Part shown: positions 17,594 to 27,000 of the stretch, in pieces
Position numbering within the stretch: the stretch's first letter is position 1
Layout: the number at the start of each line of letters is the position of its first letter
The notes under the pieces: model-generated
What the model saw: the letters and a program-made list of their open reading frames with translations, nothing else
Databases searched by the model: none
Told to the model about the DNA's origin: nothing
Assembly (NCBI GenBank): GCA_009377605.1
Contig: WHTT01000038.1
Location: 1 to 60,336, forward strand
Direction of reading: 5' to 3'
DNA: 60,336 nt
Origin: Luteitalea sp.
GTDB lineage: Bacteria; Acidobacteriota; Vicinamibacteria; Vicinamibacterales; Vicinamibacteraceae
Program-made: the position numbers and the translations under genes

Positions 17594-19336
17594 ATGACGC
17601 GCGCGCAGCTCTCGATGCCGGATTATGTGGTCATTGCGGGATACTTCGTCATTGTCCTGTGGATCGGGTTCTACTTCCGGTCGCGGCTCGACGCGCCGAA
17701 AGACTACTTCGCCGGCGGCCATCGTGTGCCGTGGTGGCTGGCGGGTATCTCGCACTACATGTCGAGCTTCAGCGCGTTCTCGTTCGTCGCGTACGCGCAG
17801 ATGGGCTACATGTACGGCTGGGTGTCGGTAACGCTGTTCTGGGCGACGATTCCCGGCTGCCTCGCAGGAGCGCTGTTCTTCGCGCGACGGTGGCGCCGCG
17901 CGCGGATCATCACCCCGATCCAGTTCCTCGAGGCCCGGTTCAACAGCTTCGTGCGGCAGCTGTTCGCGTGGTCGGGAATTCCGATGAAGGTGCTCGACGA
18001 TGCGCTGAAGGTGTTCGCGACGGGGCTGTTCGTGTCGGCGTCGACGGGTGTCGATCTGGAATGGATGATCGCCGTCTGCGGCCTCGTCATGGTGGCGTAC
18101 ACGTTCCTCGGTGGGCTCTGGGCGCTCGTGGTGACGGATTACGTGCAGTTTCTGATGAAGACGCTCGCGATCCTGCTGCTGCTCCCGCTGGCGATCGTGC
18201 AGGCGGGAGGCGCCGCGCGTGCGTTCGCAGGCCTTCCGCAGGGGTTCTTCGCGCCGACAGGCGGCCCCTACGGGATGATCTACATCGCGGGCTTCGTCGT
18301 GCTCATGACGATCAGCTACAACGCGAGCTGGTCGCTCGCGCAGAAGTACTATTCGGTGCGGGACGAAACGGAGGCAGCCAAGGCCGCGTATTGCGCCGCG
18401 GCGCTGAACTTCGTGGGTGCCCCGCTGATGATCCTGCCCGCGCTCGTCGGACGCCACCTCTTGCCCGACCTACTCGCCGAGCAGCGGACGGCCGACGTCT
18501 ACATCCTGCTCGTGCTCACCTTGCTGCCGGTTGGCATGGTCGGCATCATCGTGGCGGCGATGTTCTCGGCCACCATGGCCGTCGTCAGCGCGGACTTCAA
18601 TGCGATTGCCAGCGTCCTCACGAAGGACGTCTATCAGCGGCTGCTTCGGCCCGGCGCGTCCGACCGGCAGCTCCTGCAGGTCGGACGCTGGGCGACGCTC
18701 GCGCTGGGCCTGGTCACGATCGGGCTTGCGCTGTGGATTGCCGCGCTCGGCCAGCAGGCGCTCTTCAACACGATGGTGACGCTTCTGGGACTGTTCATGG
18801 CGCCGACGTTCCTGCCGCTGCTGGCGGGTTTGGCATCGCGTCGCTTGACCGCGCACGGCGCCCTCCTCGGTTTTTGCCTGGGGTTGATCACGGGGTTCGT
18901 GATGTTGGCGGCCAAGACCTGGTGGCTGCCGTCCCTGCCGGGTGGGGCGTCGCTGACCACGACGTACGCATTCGAAGGGCTCTCGCTGCTGGTGAATGCC
19001 GCGGTGACGGTGATCGGACTCGTAATCGGCACGATGCTCGGACCGCGCGACAACGCGGAGAGCGAGCGGGCGGCTGCGTTCTTCGACGCGCTGGATCGTC
19101 CGATCGCGGCGCACGAAGTGCCCGGAGCGACCAGCAACACGGCGATGCCCATTCTCGGGCGGTCGACCATGGCCGTCGGGATGCTGCTCGTGCTCGCGGG
19201 GCTGCTCGCGCGATCGCAGGCGGCACGCCTGAGCGACCTCGCGATCGGCGTGCTGCTGGTGGCGTTCGGCGCCATGCTGCACAGACGCGGCCGCCGTACC
19301 GCCACACCCGCAGCCGCCCTCGTCTCCGGATCCTGA
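17594..19336 (+). CDS. Sodium:solute symporter family protein
   Basis: The 580-residue inner-membrane protein has about 13-14 hydrophobic helices and the features of the SSS family: DYFAGGHRVPWWLAGISHYMSSFSAFSFV near the N-terminus and IIVAAMFSATMAVVSADFNAIASVLTKDVY in the middle. SSS proteins couple Na+ entry to uptake of sugars, uronates, sialic acid or other small organic molecules. It starts six bases after the enolase-superfamily gene (GGGGC before ATG), so the two are co-transcribed. As the last gene of the block it most likely takes up the monomer or disaccharide processed by the upstream enzymes. The stop is followed by a strong hairpin at 19415-19444. Confidence 0.92.
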   Translation: MTRAQLSMPDYVVIAGYFVIVLWIGFYFRSRLDAPKDYFAGGHRVPWWLAGISHYMSSFSAFSFVAYAQMGYMYGWVSVTLFWATIPGCLAGALFFARRWRRARIITPIQFLEARFNSFVRQLFAWSGIPMKVLDDALKVFATGLFVSASTGVDLEWMIAVCGLVMVAYTFLGGLWALVVTDYVQFLMKTLAILLLLPLAIVQAGGAARAFAGLPQGFFAPTGGPYGMIYIAGFVVLMTISYNASWSLAQKYYSVRDETEAAKAAYCAAALNFVGAPLMILPALVGRHLLPDLLAEQRTADVYILLVLTLLPVGMVGIIVAAMFSATMAVVSADFNAIASVLTKDVYQRLLRPGASDRQLLQVGRWATLALGLVTIGLALWIAALGQQALFNTMVTLLGLFMAPTFLPLLAGLASRRLTAHGALLGFCLGLITGFVMLAAKTWWLPSLPGGASLTTTYAFEGLSLLVNAAVTVIGLVIGTMLGPRDNAESERAAAFFDALDRPIAAHEVPGATSNTAMPILGRSTMAVGMLLVLAGLLARSQAARLSDLAIGVLLVAFGAMLHRRGRRTATPAAALVSGS

Positions 19337-19665
19337 CCTCGAACGCGTGCGCACCTGCGTTCGAGAGCCGTCGATATTCTCAACCGCATATACGACGCTC
19401 GCGGACCAACGGAACCTAGACATCTCCCTTAGGAGATGTCTAGGAGCGGCGGTGCTTCGAAAGACGGCATCGGCGGTTACCCTTGTCTGGACTAGATATA
19501 GCCCGGACAAGCTTCGATGGTCAACACCACAGGTCTGGACCGTTCGGCACAACCCTTGTGCCACTTCGCTGGGGCCCCGATGGCCTCGTGCTGGCCGCGG
19601 TTTTCCGCCGCACGCGCAGCACCCTGAGGAGGCACGAACGTTGGTTCAGTGTCACCAGTCCCCTT
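19337..19665. other. Intergenic region between convergent genes
   Basis: No gene is supported. It holds the perfect hairpin at 19415-19444 and a smaller one with CTTGTC/GACAAG arms near 19481-19511. Confidence 0.5.
19415..19444. terminator. Perfect 13-bp hairpin between convergent genes
   Basis: CCTAGACATCTCC (19415-19427) and GGAGATGTCTAGG (19432-19444) pair perfectly around a CTTA loop. It lies 79 bases after the symporter stop, with the heparinase-like gene converging from the right. There is no T-run, so it is either a factor-assisted terminator or the relic of an inserted palindromic repeat. Confidence 0.5.
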
Positions 19666-21642
19666 CTACTCGAGACGGATCCACTTGGTGGCAGCACGGT
19701 CCGCGGGACCCGCTAGGAGCAATGTCTCACCTTCCATCCTGGTGACCGGCGGCGTCCACCCCGCAACCCCGCCGCGCCAAAAGATCCACCAGCGGACGCC
19801 GCTCCCCTCGGGCAGGCGAGCCCTGGGCGTCAGCGTCAGCGGTCCGCGGCTGCCGGCGTGACGGACCAATTGAGATGCCTCTAGGCCGCCTGGCGACGTG
19901 CCTACCCAGAGCGCATGCTCGCCGTCGCTCAATCGAGCCCAACCGCCGACGAACGCCCACGCGAGATACGCGCCGCCCGTCCAACTCGTGCCGACTTCGG
20001 CATCCTTCTTCAGTGAGCGGAAGGTGTCGCGCACAACCATCGCCGGCGCCTCGCCGCTCATGAGCCACACGTCGCGCCGAACGACAGCGCCTGCGGGCAA
20101 GCCCTCATAACAGGCGCTCAAGTCAATGCCCACATGCTGCCACCCACGCCTGTCCGTTTCCAAGACACGCAGTCGGGCGGCGCGCGGCTTCTGCGCCTCG
20201 CCGTCGATCACGGGGCTGTTGTGCGCCCAGATTCCCAAGGTGTAGTCCCGTTCCGCGCCCGGCCGATATTGCTGATAGCCAGGATCGGTAATCCAGAAGC
20301 GATTCTGCCAGCCGAGGATGACATGGCCGCCATCGGCGTGCAGATGGCGCATCGCGTTGCGTGTCAGACTCACGGACGCGGCAGCGTCGCCACTGGCCCA
20401 ACCGGTTCGAAGCGTGACGGCGTGCGGGTGCTCATGCGGGGCAGCGACCGGCCGCCGCGAGGCGGACGCTTGCTCGAAAAAGCGGAAGTCGCCGCGCGCC
20501 GCGACGAGCGCGGCCGCAGGCAGCCGCACGGCGGGCACATGCGCGAGAAGCCAGGCCGCATCGCGCCACTCATACCAGCGCGCGAGCCGCAGCAGCGCGC
20601 TGCTCCAAAACGGCATCTCGGGCTCGACATCGCCCAGCGGTGCATGGAGGTCGGGCCGGCCCGGCAGCGTGAGATCAATCCACTCGTCCGCGACGCTGCG
20701 GAACGCATCGCGATGCTTCTCCAATATGTCGCGGACGCCCGGCAGTCCCGCCAGCCACTCGGTCACGCTGTCCATCAAATACCCGTCATAGCTCGTGCCT
20801 TCGGTGTGATATTCCTTGCCCGTGCGAAACCGGCCCCAGGCGGTGAGCACTTCGGTCATTTTCCCTTCCAAGGCATTGGTCCGCGCGCTGCCGATGATGC
20901 GCGCGAGCTGAGCGCTGCGCGCGAGCGTGATGACCGGAATATTGTGCAGGCGCGCGGGAGCATCCACCTTCGCGCTCCACTGCTCCTCGAACCAGGGCCA
21001 GACGTCGCGCTCGATCAACGCCTCGGCCGCGGCGCGGGCCTCTCGCAGGAGGGCGGGGTCCCAGCGGCTCGAGTCCGCCAGCGCGAGTGACAGGCTCGCT
21101 GCCAGGTGAGCGGTCACGAGCCCCGCCTGATTGGTCATCTCGTAAAATCGATCCCATCCCGCCAGCGCGGCGAGCTCGTGCTGGAGGAGGCGCCCTGCCT
21201 CGAGGTCGTTGTTCCCGCGCCATGCCGCGTGCAGAATGCGCCAGCGCTCCTCGAGATCCCACGCCAACCAGGTCAACCACGGATACGTAATCGTGCTGAT
21301 GCCGGCGGGCAGCTCCTCCGGCGTCGGACGCGTTGCCACCGGCAGCGGAAAGGCAAGCGTATGACCGATCCGGTAGTAATAAACGTTCAACTCGCGGCGC
21401 TGTTTTTCCCGTGCCGTGCGCTCAGCGAGCACGCGTTGCAGATCAGTGCGAGTCCACGGCCGGTCGTCTTGCGGGATGAAGGGGTCGAGCTCGTAGGCCG
21501 ACGTCTCATACGCGAGCGGGGGCCGCTGTGGCTCAGCGGCGCCTCGAGTGGACGTGCCCTGTGCGGCAAGCGCCGCACCGCACGCGAGCACGCCGAAGGC
21601 AGCAAGCGCGCGCAAGCGGCCGACGGAGGATCCCATGAGCAT
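19666..21642 (-). CDS. Heparinase II/III family protein (exported polysaccharide lyase-like)
   Basis: The 658-residue protein has a signal peptide (SSVGRLRALAAFGVLACGAALAAQG), then an alpha/alpha-toroid (about 60-390) and a C-terminal beta-sandwich. The helical domain holds EGTSYDGYLMDS (281-292), matching the family Tyr motif. The heparinase II/III core motif is HLHADGGH (433-440) followed by FWITDPGYQQY (449-459), with the His and Asp that bind metal and act in catalysis. Family members cleave uronate-containing glycans (heparin, alginate, ulvan-like) by beta-elimination. No operon partner follows on the minus strand; it converges on the symporter gene. ATG at 21636 is an alternative start; no clear ribosome site. 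Substrate not deducible. Confidence 0.85.
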   Translation of the reverse strand: MLMGSSVGRLRALAAFGVLACGAALAAQGTSTRGAAEPQRPPLAYETSAYELDPFIPQDDRPWTRTDLQRVLAERTAREKQRRELNVYYYRIGHTLAFPLPVATRPTPEELPAGISTITYPWLTWLAWDLEERWRILHAAWRGNNDLEAGRLLQHELAALAGWDRFYEMTNQAGLVTAHLAASLSLALADSSRWDPALLREARAAAEALIERDVWPWFEEQWSAKVDAPARLHNIPVITLARSAQLARIIGSARTNALEGKMTEVLTAWGRFRTGKEYHTEGTSYDGYLMDSVTEWLAGLPGVRDILEKHRDAFRSVADEWIDLTLPGRPDLHAPLGDVEPEMPFWSSALLRLARWYEWRDAAWLLAHVPAVRLPAAALVAARGDFRFFEQASASRRPVAAPHEHPHAVTLRTGWASGDAAASVSLTRNAMRHLHADGGHVILGWQNRFWITDPGYQQYRPGAERDYTLGIWAHNSPVIDGEAQKPRAARLRVLETDRRGWQHVGIDLSACYEGLPAGAVVRRDVWLMSGEAPAMVVRDTFRSLKKDAEVGTSWTGGAYLAWAFVGGWARLSDGEHALWVGTSPGGLEASQLVRHAGSRGPLTLTPRARLPEGSGVRWWIFWRGGVAGWTPPVTRMEGETLLLAGPADRAATKWIRLE

Positions 21643-21858
21643 TTATATACACCGAGACGATAGCATGACGGCCCTGTCATGCTCACCTCCCACCCGCCTC
21701 CTCAGTTTACATATCGTCCGTTATCGGATTCACGCGACCCGTCACCCCAGCCCCAGCGCAGGCCGCCCTGCCGAGCGCAGCATACTACGAAGCGCACGGA
21801 GCGCGCCTGCCGCTTCGACGCGCCACAACCGATCTCGCCGTGGACGCGGTGTTCTCAA

Positions 21859-23268
21859 TCACGGATCTTGATCGGAGGTGATCGAGAGCAAGCGGCGCAT
21901 CCCGTCCGAGAGGATGCCGTCGACCTGCGGCGCGCACCACGCCACGCTCACTTCGTACCCTCCCTGCGGATACGCTCCTTTCGTCGGGATATACCACGGC
22001 CCTCCGTCACCGTACGCCGCGCATACCACGAACCGCCCGGGAGCCGTCCGCTGGGCCGCAAGCTGATACTCGACGAAGCACTCCGCGGGCAGGTGCAGTA
22101 GCGAAACATCGTTGACGTGCAGCGCGCTGAGCACGATCGGCAGCTTCCGTTCGTGCCGCCGGATCCACGCCACCGTGTATGCAGGCCGGTTGCGGTTGAC
22201 GACGATTTGGGACTTGTCCGCGATTTGCCGCAGAATACGCGCGGCGTCCCAGCGTTCGTCAGTCGGCGGGAGGATGTCGTGCGTGACCCAGCGGACGGAC
22301 TCGATCGGCTCGGGCTTCAGGTCCGCTTCCGACTCGACGATCCCCTTGTACATTCGCTCTACAAGCACCGGTCGCATCTCCTTGGAGCCGTCGTTGTACT
22401 TCCCGGCCCCGATGTTGCCGCCGCAGCCGTTGAAGTAAAGGTGCGTGCAGTCCGGCTCGTCCTCTTGCCGGCGTCGGCGGGCGAGACCGCAGAAATCGGC
22501 GCTCACGCGGCCGTCGCCGTAGTAGCTCATGGGATGGCAAGCGTAGTAGTGGCAGGCGGCGAGCTTCTTGTCGCGATCGTAAAAAGCGATGGTCTTGAGG
22601 AAGGGGTCGATCAATCCCTCGGGGAGCGCGCGGAACTCGGGATTTGTGGAGCTGCTGCCGCGCATCGCGCGGACCTTGCCGTCGGGGTCGAGAATCCGGC
22701 GGTTGGAAGCGACCTGCACAACTTTCGCCTGGCCATGCGCTACGTGAGTGACGCGCCGGGCGCGGGGCAGCGCGGCGGCGATCGCCTTACGTCCCGCGTA
22801 GAGACAGCGGCGGAAGAAATCGACATCCACGATGTGCGGCAGATCCCCCTGCTCCTGCGTGATCCGCTCGGCTTCGAGACAGGCGAAGGGGGCGTTGTGC
22901 TGATGGACGCACTGCACGGCGACGCGCTCGGGGGGCGCGCCGGCGGCTTCGGCCAGCGCCGTCCGCCATTCCAGATGCGCCTTGTTGAGGATGCCGGTCC
23001 AGTCGACGGCGCAGATCACGATCGGCCGGCCGGCGCCAAGCAGGACGAACCCGATCGCTTCCAGCGGATCGTCGTAGCCTTCGACGGGCTTGATCCAGCC
23101 CCCGCAGCAGGGATGGCCGATCGGGGGAGAAACGTCGAAACGAAACGGCGCGAGGCGCAGATCGGCGGGCGAATCCTCATTCGCAACGGCGGCGGAGATC
23201 CTGGCGAACGGCGCCGCGGCGATCCCGGCGGCTGACGCATGGATGAACTCACGACGAGAGAACTGCAT
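21859..23268 (-). CDS. Neutral/alkaline ceramidase-like hydrolase, Tat-exported
   Basis: The 469-residue protein starts at ATG 23268, preceded by AGGAGGT at good spacing; it opens with a Tat signal (MQFSRREFIHASAAGIAAAP). It resembles the N-terminal zinc domain of neutral/alkaline ceramidase: the metal motif VQCVHQHNAP, ACHPMSYYGDGRVSADF and FNGCGGNIGAGKY occur in the order seen in that family. Bacterial members of this type are common in polysaccharide loci of soil bacteria and their real substrates are mostly unknown; they need not act on ceramide. A relative with the same motifs lies at 57975-59318. It is transcribed in the same direction as the heparinase-like gene 217 bases downstream. 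Confidence 0.82.
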   Translation of the reverse strand: MQFSRREFIHASAAGIAAAPFARISAAVANEDSPADLRLAPFRFDVSPPIGHPCCGGWIKPVEGYDDPLEAIGFVLLGAGRPIVICAVDWTGILNKAHLEWRTALAEAAGAPPERVAVQCVHQHNAPFACLEAERITQEQGDLPHIVDVDFFRRCLYAGRKAIAAALPRARRVTHVAHGQAKVVQVASNRRILDPDGKVRAMRGSSSTNPEFRALPEGLIDPFLKTIAFYDRDKKLAACHYYACHPMSYYGDGRVSADFCGLARRRRQEDEPDCTHLYFNGCGGNIGAGKYNDGSKEMRPVLVERMYKGIVESEADLKPEPIESVRWVTHDILPPTDERWDAARILRQIADKSQIVVNRNRPAYTVAWIRRHERKLPIVLSALHVNDVSLLHLPAECFVEYQLAAQRTAPGRFVVCAAYGDGGPWYIPTKGAYPQGGYEVSVAWCAPQVDGILSDGMRRLLSITSDQDP

Positions 23269-23286
23269 AAGCGGACCTCCTAGCCG

Positions 23287-23445
23287 ATGACCGAGACCGA
23301 CGTCCACTGGAGACAGACCGTCCGCACTCGCAGCCCGATGGAATGGCGGCACCGCAAACGGAGGGTCTACGTCGGCTCCGACCTGTTCGTGTATTACAAG
23401 CAGGGCGACACGGAGAAGCGAGTCGCCCCGGACGTGACGGTCTGG
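23287..23445 (+). pseudogene. Uma2-family endonuclease relic (N-terminal piece)
   Basis: The frame reads DVHWRQTVRTRS, then VYVGSDLFVYYKQGDTEKR and VAPDVTVW. This is the beginning of the Uma2 (DUF820) nuclease-fold family up to its conserved VAPDV motif. After about 23445 the frame has no more similarity, and the rest of the gene is missing. Uma2 genes are usually present in many copies in such genomes. The relic lies between the Tat-hydrolase gene and the dispersed repeat, which suggests the break is linked to repeat insertion. Confidence 0.6.
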
Positions 23446-23572
23446 CTGTGTGCCGCGGCCTCGAGGTACTCACGCGCCGACGCCCACCCCCAGGTGTCGT
23501 CGCCGCAGAAGATGCCATTGGCAAACCGACGCAATGCCCGGCGATCGGAGGCAGGGAACGCGGAGAAGCGGA

Positions 23573-23666
23573 GGGAGCATACAGGCCGTATTTGACCGAC
23601 GAGCAACGCCGCCAGCCGGGATGCCCCCGGGACTTATGTGACGAATCACTGTTACGGGACACTAGT
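23573..23666. repeat. Dispersed repeat, copy 2
   Basis: Nearly identical to positions 1-96 of the window, with the same right end ACACTAG; here it is followed by a second CTAG-containing hexamer (ACTAGTACTAGT), possibly a target duplication. The left limit of homology cannot be defined because copy 1 begins at the window edge. Confidence 0.75.
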
Positions 23667-23668
23667 AC

Positions 23669-23873
23669 TAGTTGCGTTTGGGCGACCGAGTACGTTCCCG
23701 CACGGAAAACCGTGGCCTTGGCAACGTCGGCGTTTTATGCCTTGTGGGGTGTGGCATGGCTAGTCCCTTTGATCGTGCTGAGGCGCCCCGCCAAAGACTT
23801 CCTCGTCCTCAGCCAGTGGCTGTTGTGCTTCATCTGTGCGGCTTTGATTTTCTGGGGCTCTCGCCGTCTATAA
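23669..23873 (+). pseudogene. C-terminal piece of a small membrane protein
   Basis: Directly after the dispersed repeat the frame reads two hydrophobic helices (ALATSAFYALWGVAWLVPLI and SQWLLCFICAALIFWG) and ends SRRL-stop. There is no plausible start downstream of the repeat, so this looks like the 3' end of a membrane-protein gene cut by the repeat. I do not recognise the family. Confidence 0.4.
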
Positions 23874-24080
23874 ACCACGAGCGCCCTCATCCATGCTGTC
23901 GTGGCTGAGCAGTCACGGACGGCGCGCACTTCGAGCCCGACGTCTCGATCACGCTCGAGCCGCTCCACTCTGGGGATCCGGCGCTCCGCAAGGCAGGCCG
24001 TGTGATACGTGACGCACTGCTGGCCAACCTCCGCGGGCGAGGCCCGCTCCCGCTGCCGTTCTATCCCCAAGACACGCAAC
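23874..24080. other. Short intergenic stretch with possible peptidase relic
   Basis: A plus-strand frame reads HFEPDVSITLEPLHSGDPALRKA from about 23928, which recalls the C-terminal end of S41-type peptidases. It is too short to assign. Nothing else is seen before the stop of TBDR 2. Confidence 0.2.
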
Positions 24081-27000
24081 TCAGTACTGCAGACGCACGC
24101 CGAAACGGAAGTTGCGCTCTCCCACACCCCTGGTTGAACGAATAAAGCCGAACGTCCCCGCATCGGACACGTTGCCGCCGGGATTGGCGAAGTTGGGATG
24201 GTTCAGCACGTTCAAAGCCTCCGCGCGGAGCTGCATCTGGATACCGAAGGGCAGGGAGATCGTCCGGAACAGGCCGAGATCCAGGTTGAAGAATCCCGGC
24301 CCGCGAATCGTGTTTCTGCCCACGTCGCCGAAGCGCGCTTCGTCGACGGGGGCGAACGCCGACGTGTCGAAGTACTGGAACTGCGCGGGGTCGGCGCCAG
24401 GCGGCGGCACGCCCTTCTGGTTGTTGTCGAAGATCTCGACCTCCGGCTTGACCTGGTCGGGGACCTGTCCGCTGCCGCCCGCGAGGAGCTGCGGCGCCGT
24501 GCCTTGCACGATAGAGAACGGGGTCCCGCTCATCGCAGTCAGCACGCCGTTGAGCTGCCACCCGCCGAGCAGCACGCTCCCGAGTCCCTCTTGCAACCAC
24601 GCCTGACCGCGCCCGAACGGAGCGTCCAACACCCAGTGGACCTGTAGGTTGTGCGTTCGGTCGAACGACGCGCGGCCTCTATTACGGTCAATCTCGCCCG
24701 GCGCTTGGATGCGCGCACCGCCAGCATTTTCTCCATCGCTTAGCAAGTTGATGGCTTTCGACCACGTATAGGACACGCCCACCAGCGAGCCCCCCTTCCG
24801 GTACGTGAGCTGCGACTGCAGGGCGTCGTAGAACGCGTCTGCGAACGGTTGAATGGAGACGATGTCATCCACAATGCCAAACTGCGCCAGCGGCCGTCCC
24901 TGATCGCCTGCGCCCGGCGGCGCGGCGTTCAGGTTGATGCGGCCCATCTGCCCCGTGATGCGCGTGCCGACATAGCCGACCTGTGCCGTCAGCGATCGCG
25001 TCACCTCATGCTGGATGGTGACGTTGAACGAGTGGGTGTGCTCGCGCTCGACCTCTTGCGGCCACGTGAGCGTCCCCACACCAGTCGGCAGCGGGATCAC
25101 CCCGGAGCCGATATCAGGTGGTTGGCCAAAGCGCTCGACGTCGAGCCCGTCCCTGAGCGTGGTCACCGGGATGAACTCATTGTCGACGCCGTTCAATTGG
25201 ATGGTGGGGTGTTCGAACGACAGCACCGCAGGAAACGCGTCGCGAAAGTCTTTGAACGAGGTGCCGTCGGCCGACAGGCCGTAGCCCGCGCGGACGACGG
25301 TCTTCTCGCTGGCGCGATACGCCACACCCACGCGCGGCAGGAGCTTGCCGGTCCCCACATCCGCACCCGTGTCCTTCGGCACATCGCCGAGACCGCCGAT
25401 GAGGACGTTGCCCGTCGCGGGGTCGAAGCGTGACACGCCGATGTCGTTGTCGCGGCTGGGCCAGAGATACTGTTCCCATCGCAGACCATAGGTCAGGGTG
25501 AGATTGCGCGCCACTTGCCACTGGTCCTGCGCGTAGAGCGCGTGCACCTGCATGTAGACCGCGCTCGGATTCGACAGCTGGTCGGTCTTGCCGGCGCGCA
25601 TGGGCAAGCCGAGCAGGAAGTCGGCCCAACTGTTGAACCGATCGGCCGCAGCGCCCCCCTGCCGCGCCGTGGCGTTGCCGTTGAAGCCGAAGGTGCCACG
25701 GGGTGACAGGCCTCGCGCCTGGGGCTGAAAGTGATTGAGTTGCTGATTCTGATAGTCCCATCCCATGCGGAAGGCGTGCGCGCCCGTCAACCAACTCAGG
25801 TTGGCCGTCGCCACGTACTGGTTATCGCGAAACAGAAACGGGTTGCTCGGATTTGGGTTCCCGAGACTGGCCCAGTTGTTGATGCGGAACGCCGGCATGC
25901 CACCCTGCAGCCGGTCCGGACCATTCGTGCCGGGAATGCCGAAGACATCCAATCCGAAGTTGGTGTCGATGTCCACGTTCTCGGCGCCCAGTCGCTGGCG
26001 CGTGTATCCCACGTTGCCGTCGAACACGAGCGTCGGACCGAAGGTATAGGTGCCGCCAACGCCCGCGACTTGAGTGCGGGCAGGCGAGAGGCCCTGTTGG
26101 CCACCGGCAAGCGCGTCGCCGCCCGCCTCGCCCAGGGCCGGCGGATCGAAGACCTCGCTCGGCGACAGGCTGTAGCGCCCCCACAGGGTGGACCTGTCGC
26201 TGGCGTTGAGGCTCACCTTGAAATCGAGGTTGTCGCGGTCGAACGTGTTCGTGCCGCTTGCTTGAAAGTTGTCGACGAGGCCGGGCCCCGTGGGATCCGG
26301 CATGCGCGCGATGAGCTCTCGCGCGGCCAGGTCGATTCTGTCGCGCGGAACCTGGTTGTTTGGAAACGGCGCGCGCTGACGCGGGTCGGGGCCGGAGGCG
26401 GGGTCGTAGATGACGGTGTCGACCCCACTGAAGTCGCCGTTGCGGAGCGCCTCGGTCGGCAGGCTCGAGAGCCGGACCGGCGAGGCCTGCCGCCGCGTCG
26501 TCGTCTCCCAATTGCCGAAGAAGAACAGCTTGTTCTTCAGAATCGGGCCGCCCAGATTCGCGCCGAACTGGTTGAGGAGATCCTTGGGGACGTCTGGCGT
26601 CGTGAGAAAGACGTTGCGCGCTTTGGTCGCGCTGTTCGTGTGGTTCCACCAGCCGGTGGCGGCGTACGCGTTCGTGCCCGACTTGATGCTCACGTTGATG
26701 GCGGCGCCGCCTGCGATCCCCTGCTCGGCGCCGAAGGCATTGGTCACGATGTTGACCGATTCGATGGCCTCCGCCGACGGCACGTAGGCCGTGTTAGTGG
26801 GGAGCCATGGGTACTGGATGCTGGCGCCATCGATCTTCGTGTTGTTCTGCACCCTCGAGACGCCGTTGACGTTGAACGAGATGGAGCGTTGCGGGCTGCC
26901 CGCGACGGAGTTGATCTCGCCGACCAAGGTGACGCCCGGCACGAGGCCCATCAGGCCCTGGTAATTCCGGCCCATGCTGCCTTGGAGCGGCAGGTTGTTC

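Noticed and set aside
9576-19336. Assigning the operon outright to L-rhamnose or L-fucose degradation
   Set aside because: Family membership fits, but the dehydrogenases expected for that pathway are missing and DegT and DUF4861 are unexplained.
16808-19564. Long minus-strand frames of 250-549 codons
   Set aside because: They mirror the high-GC enolase and symporter genes, are rich in Arg and low in hydrophobic core, and match no family.
21859-23268. Calling the two ceramidase-like proteins true ceramidases
   Set aside because: Only the N-terminal zinc-domain motifs match; the context is glycan use, so the substrate is left open.
23249-23662. Minus-strand frame through the dispersed repeat as a gene
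   Set aside because: It has no family similarity and runs through the repeat and the Uma2 relic; the repeat itself is the better explanation.
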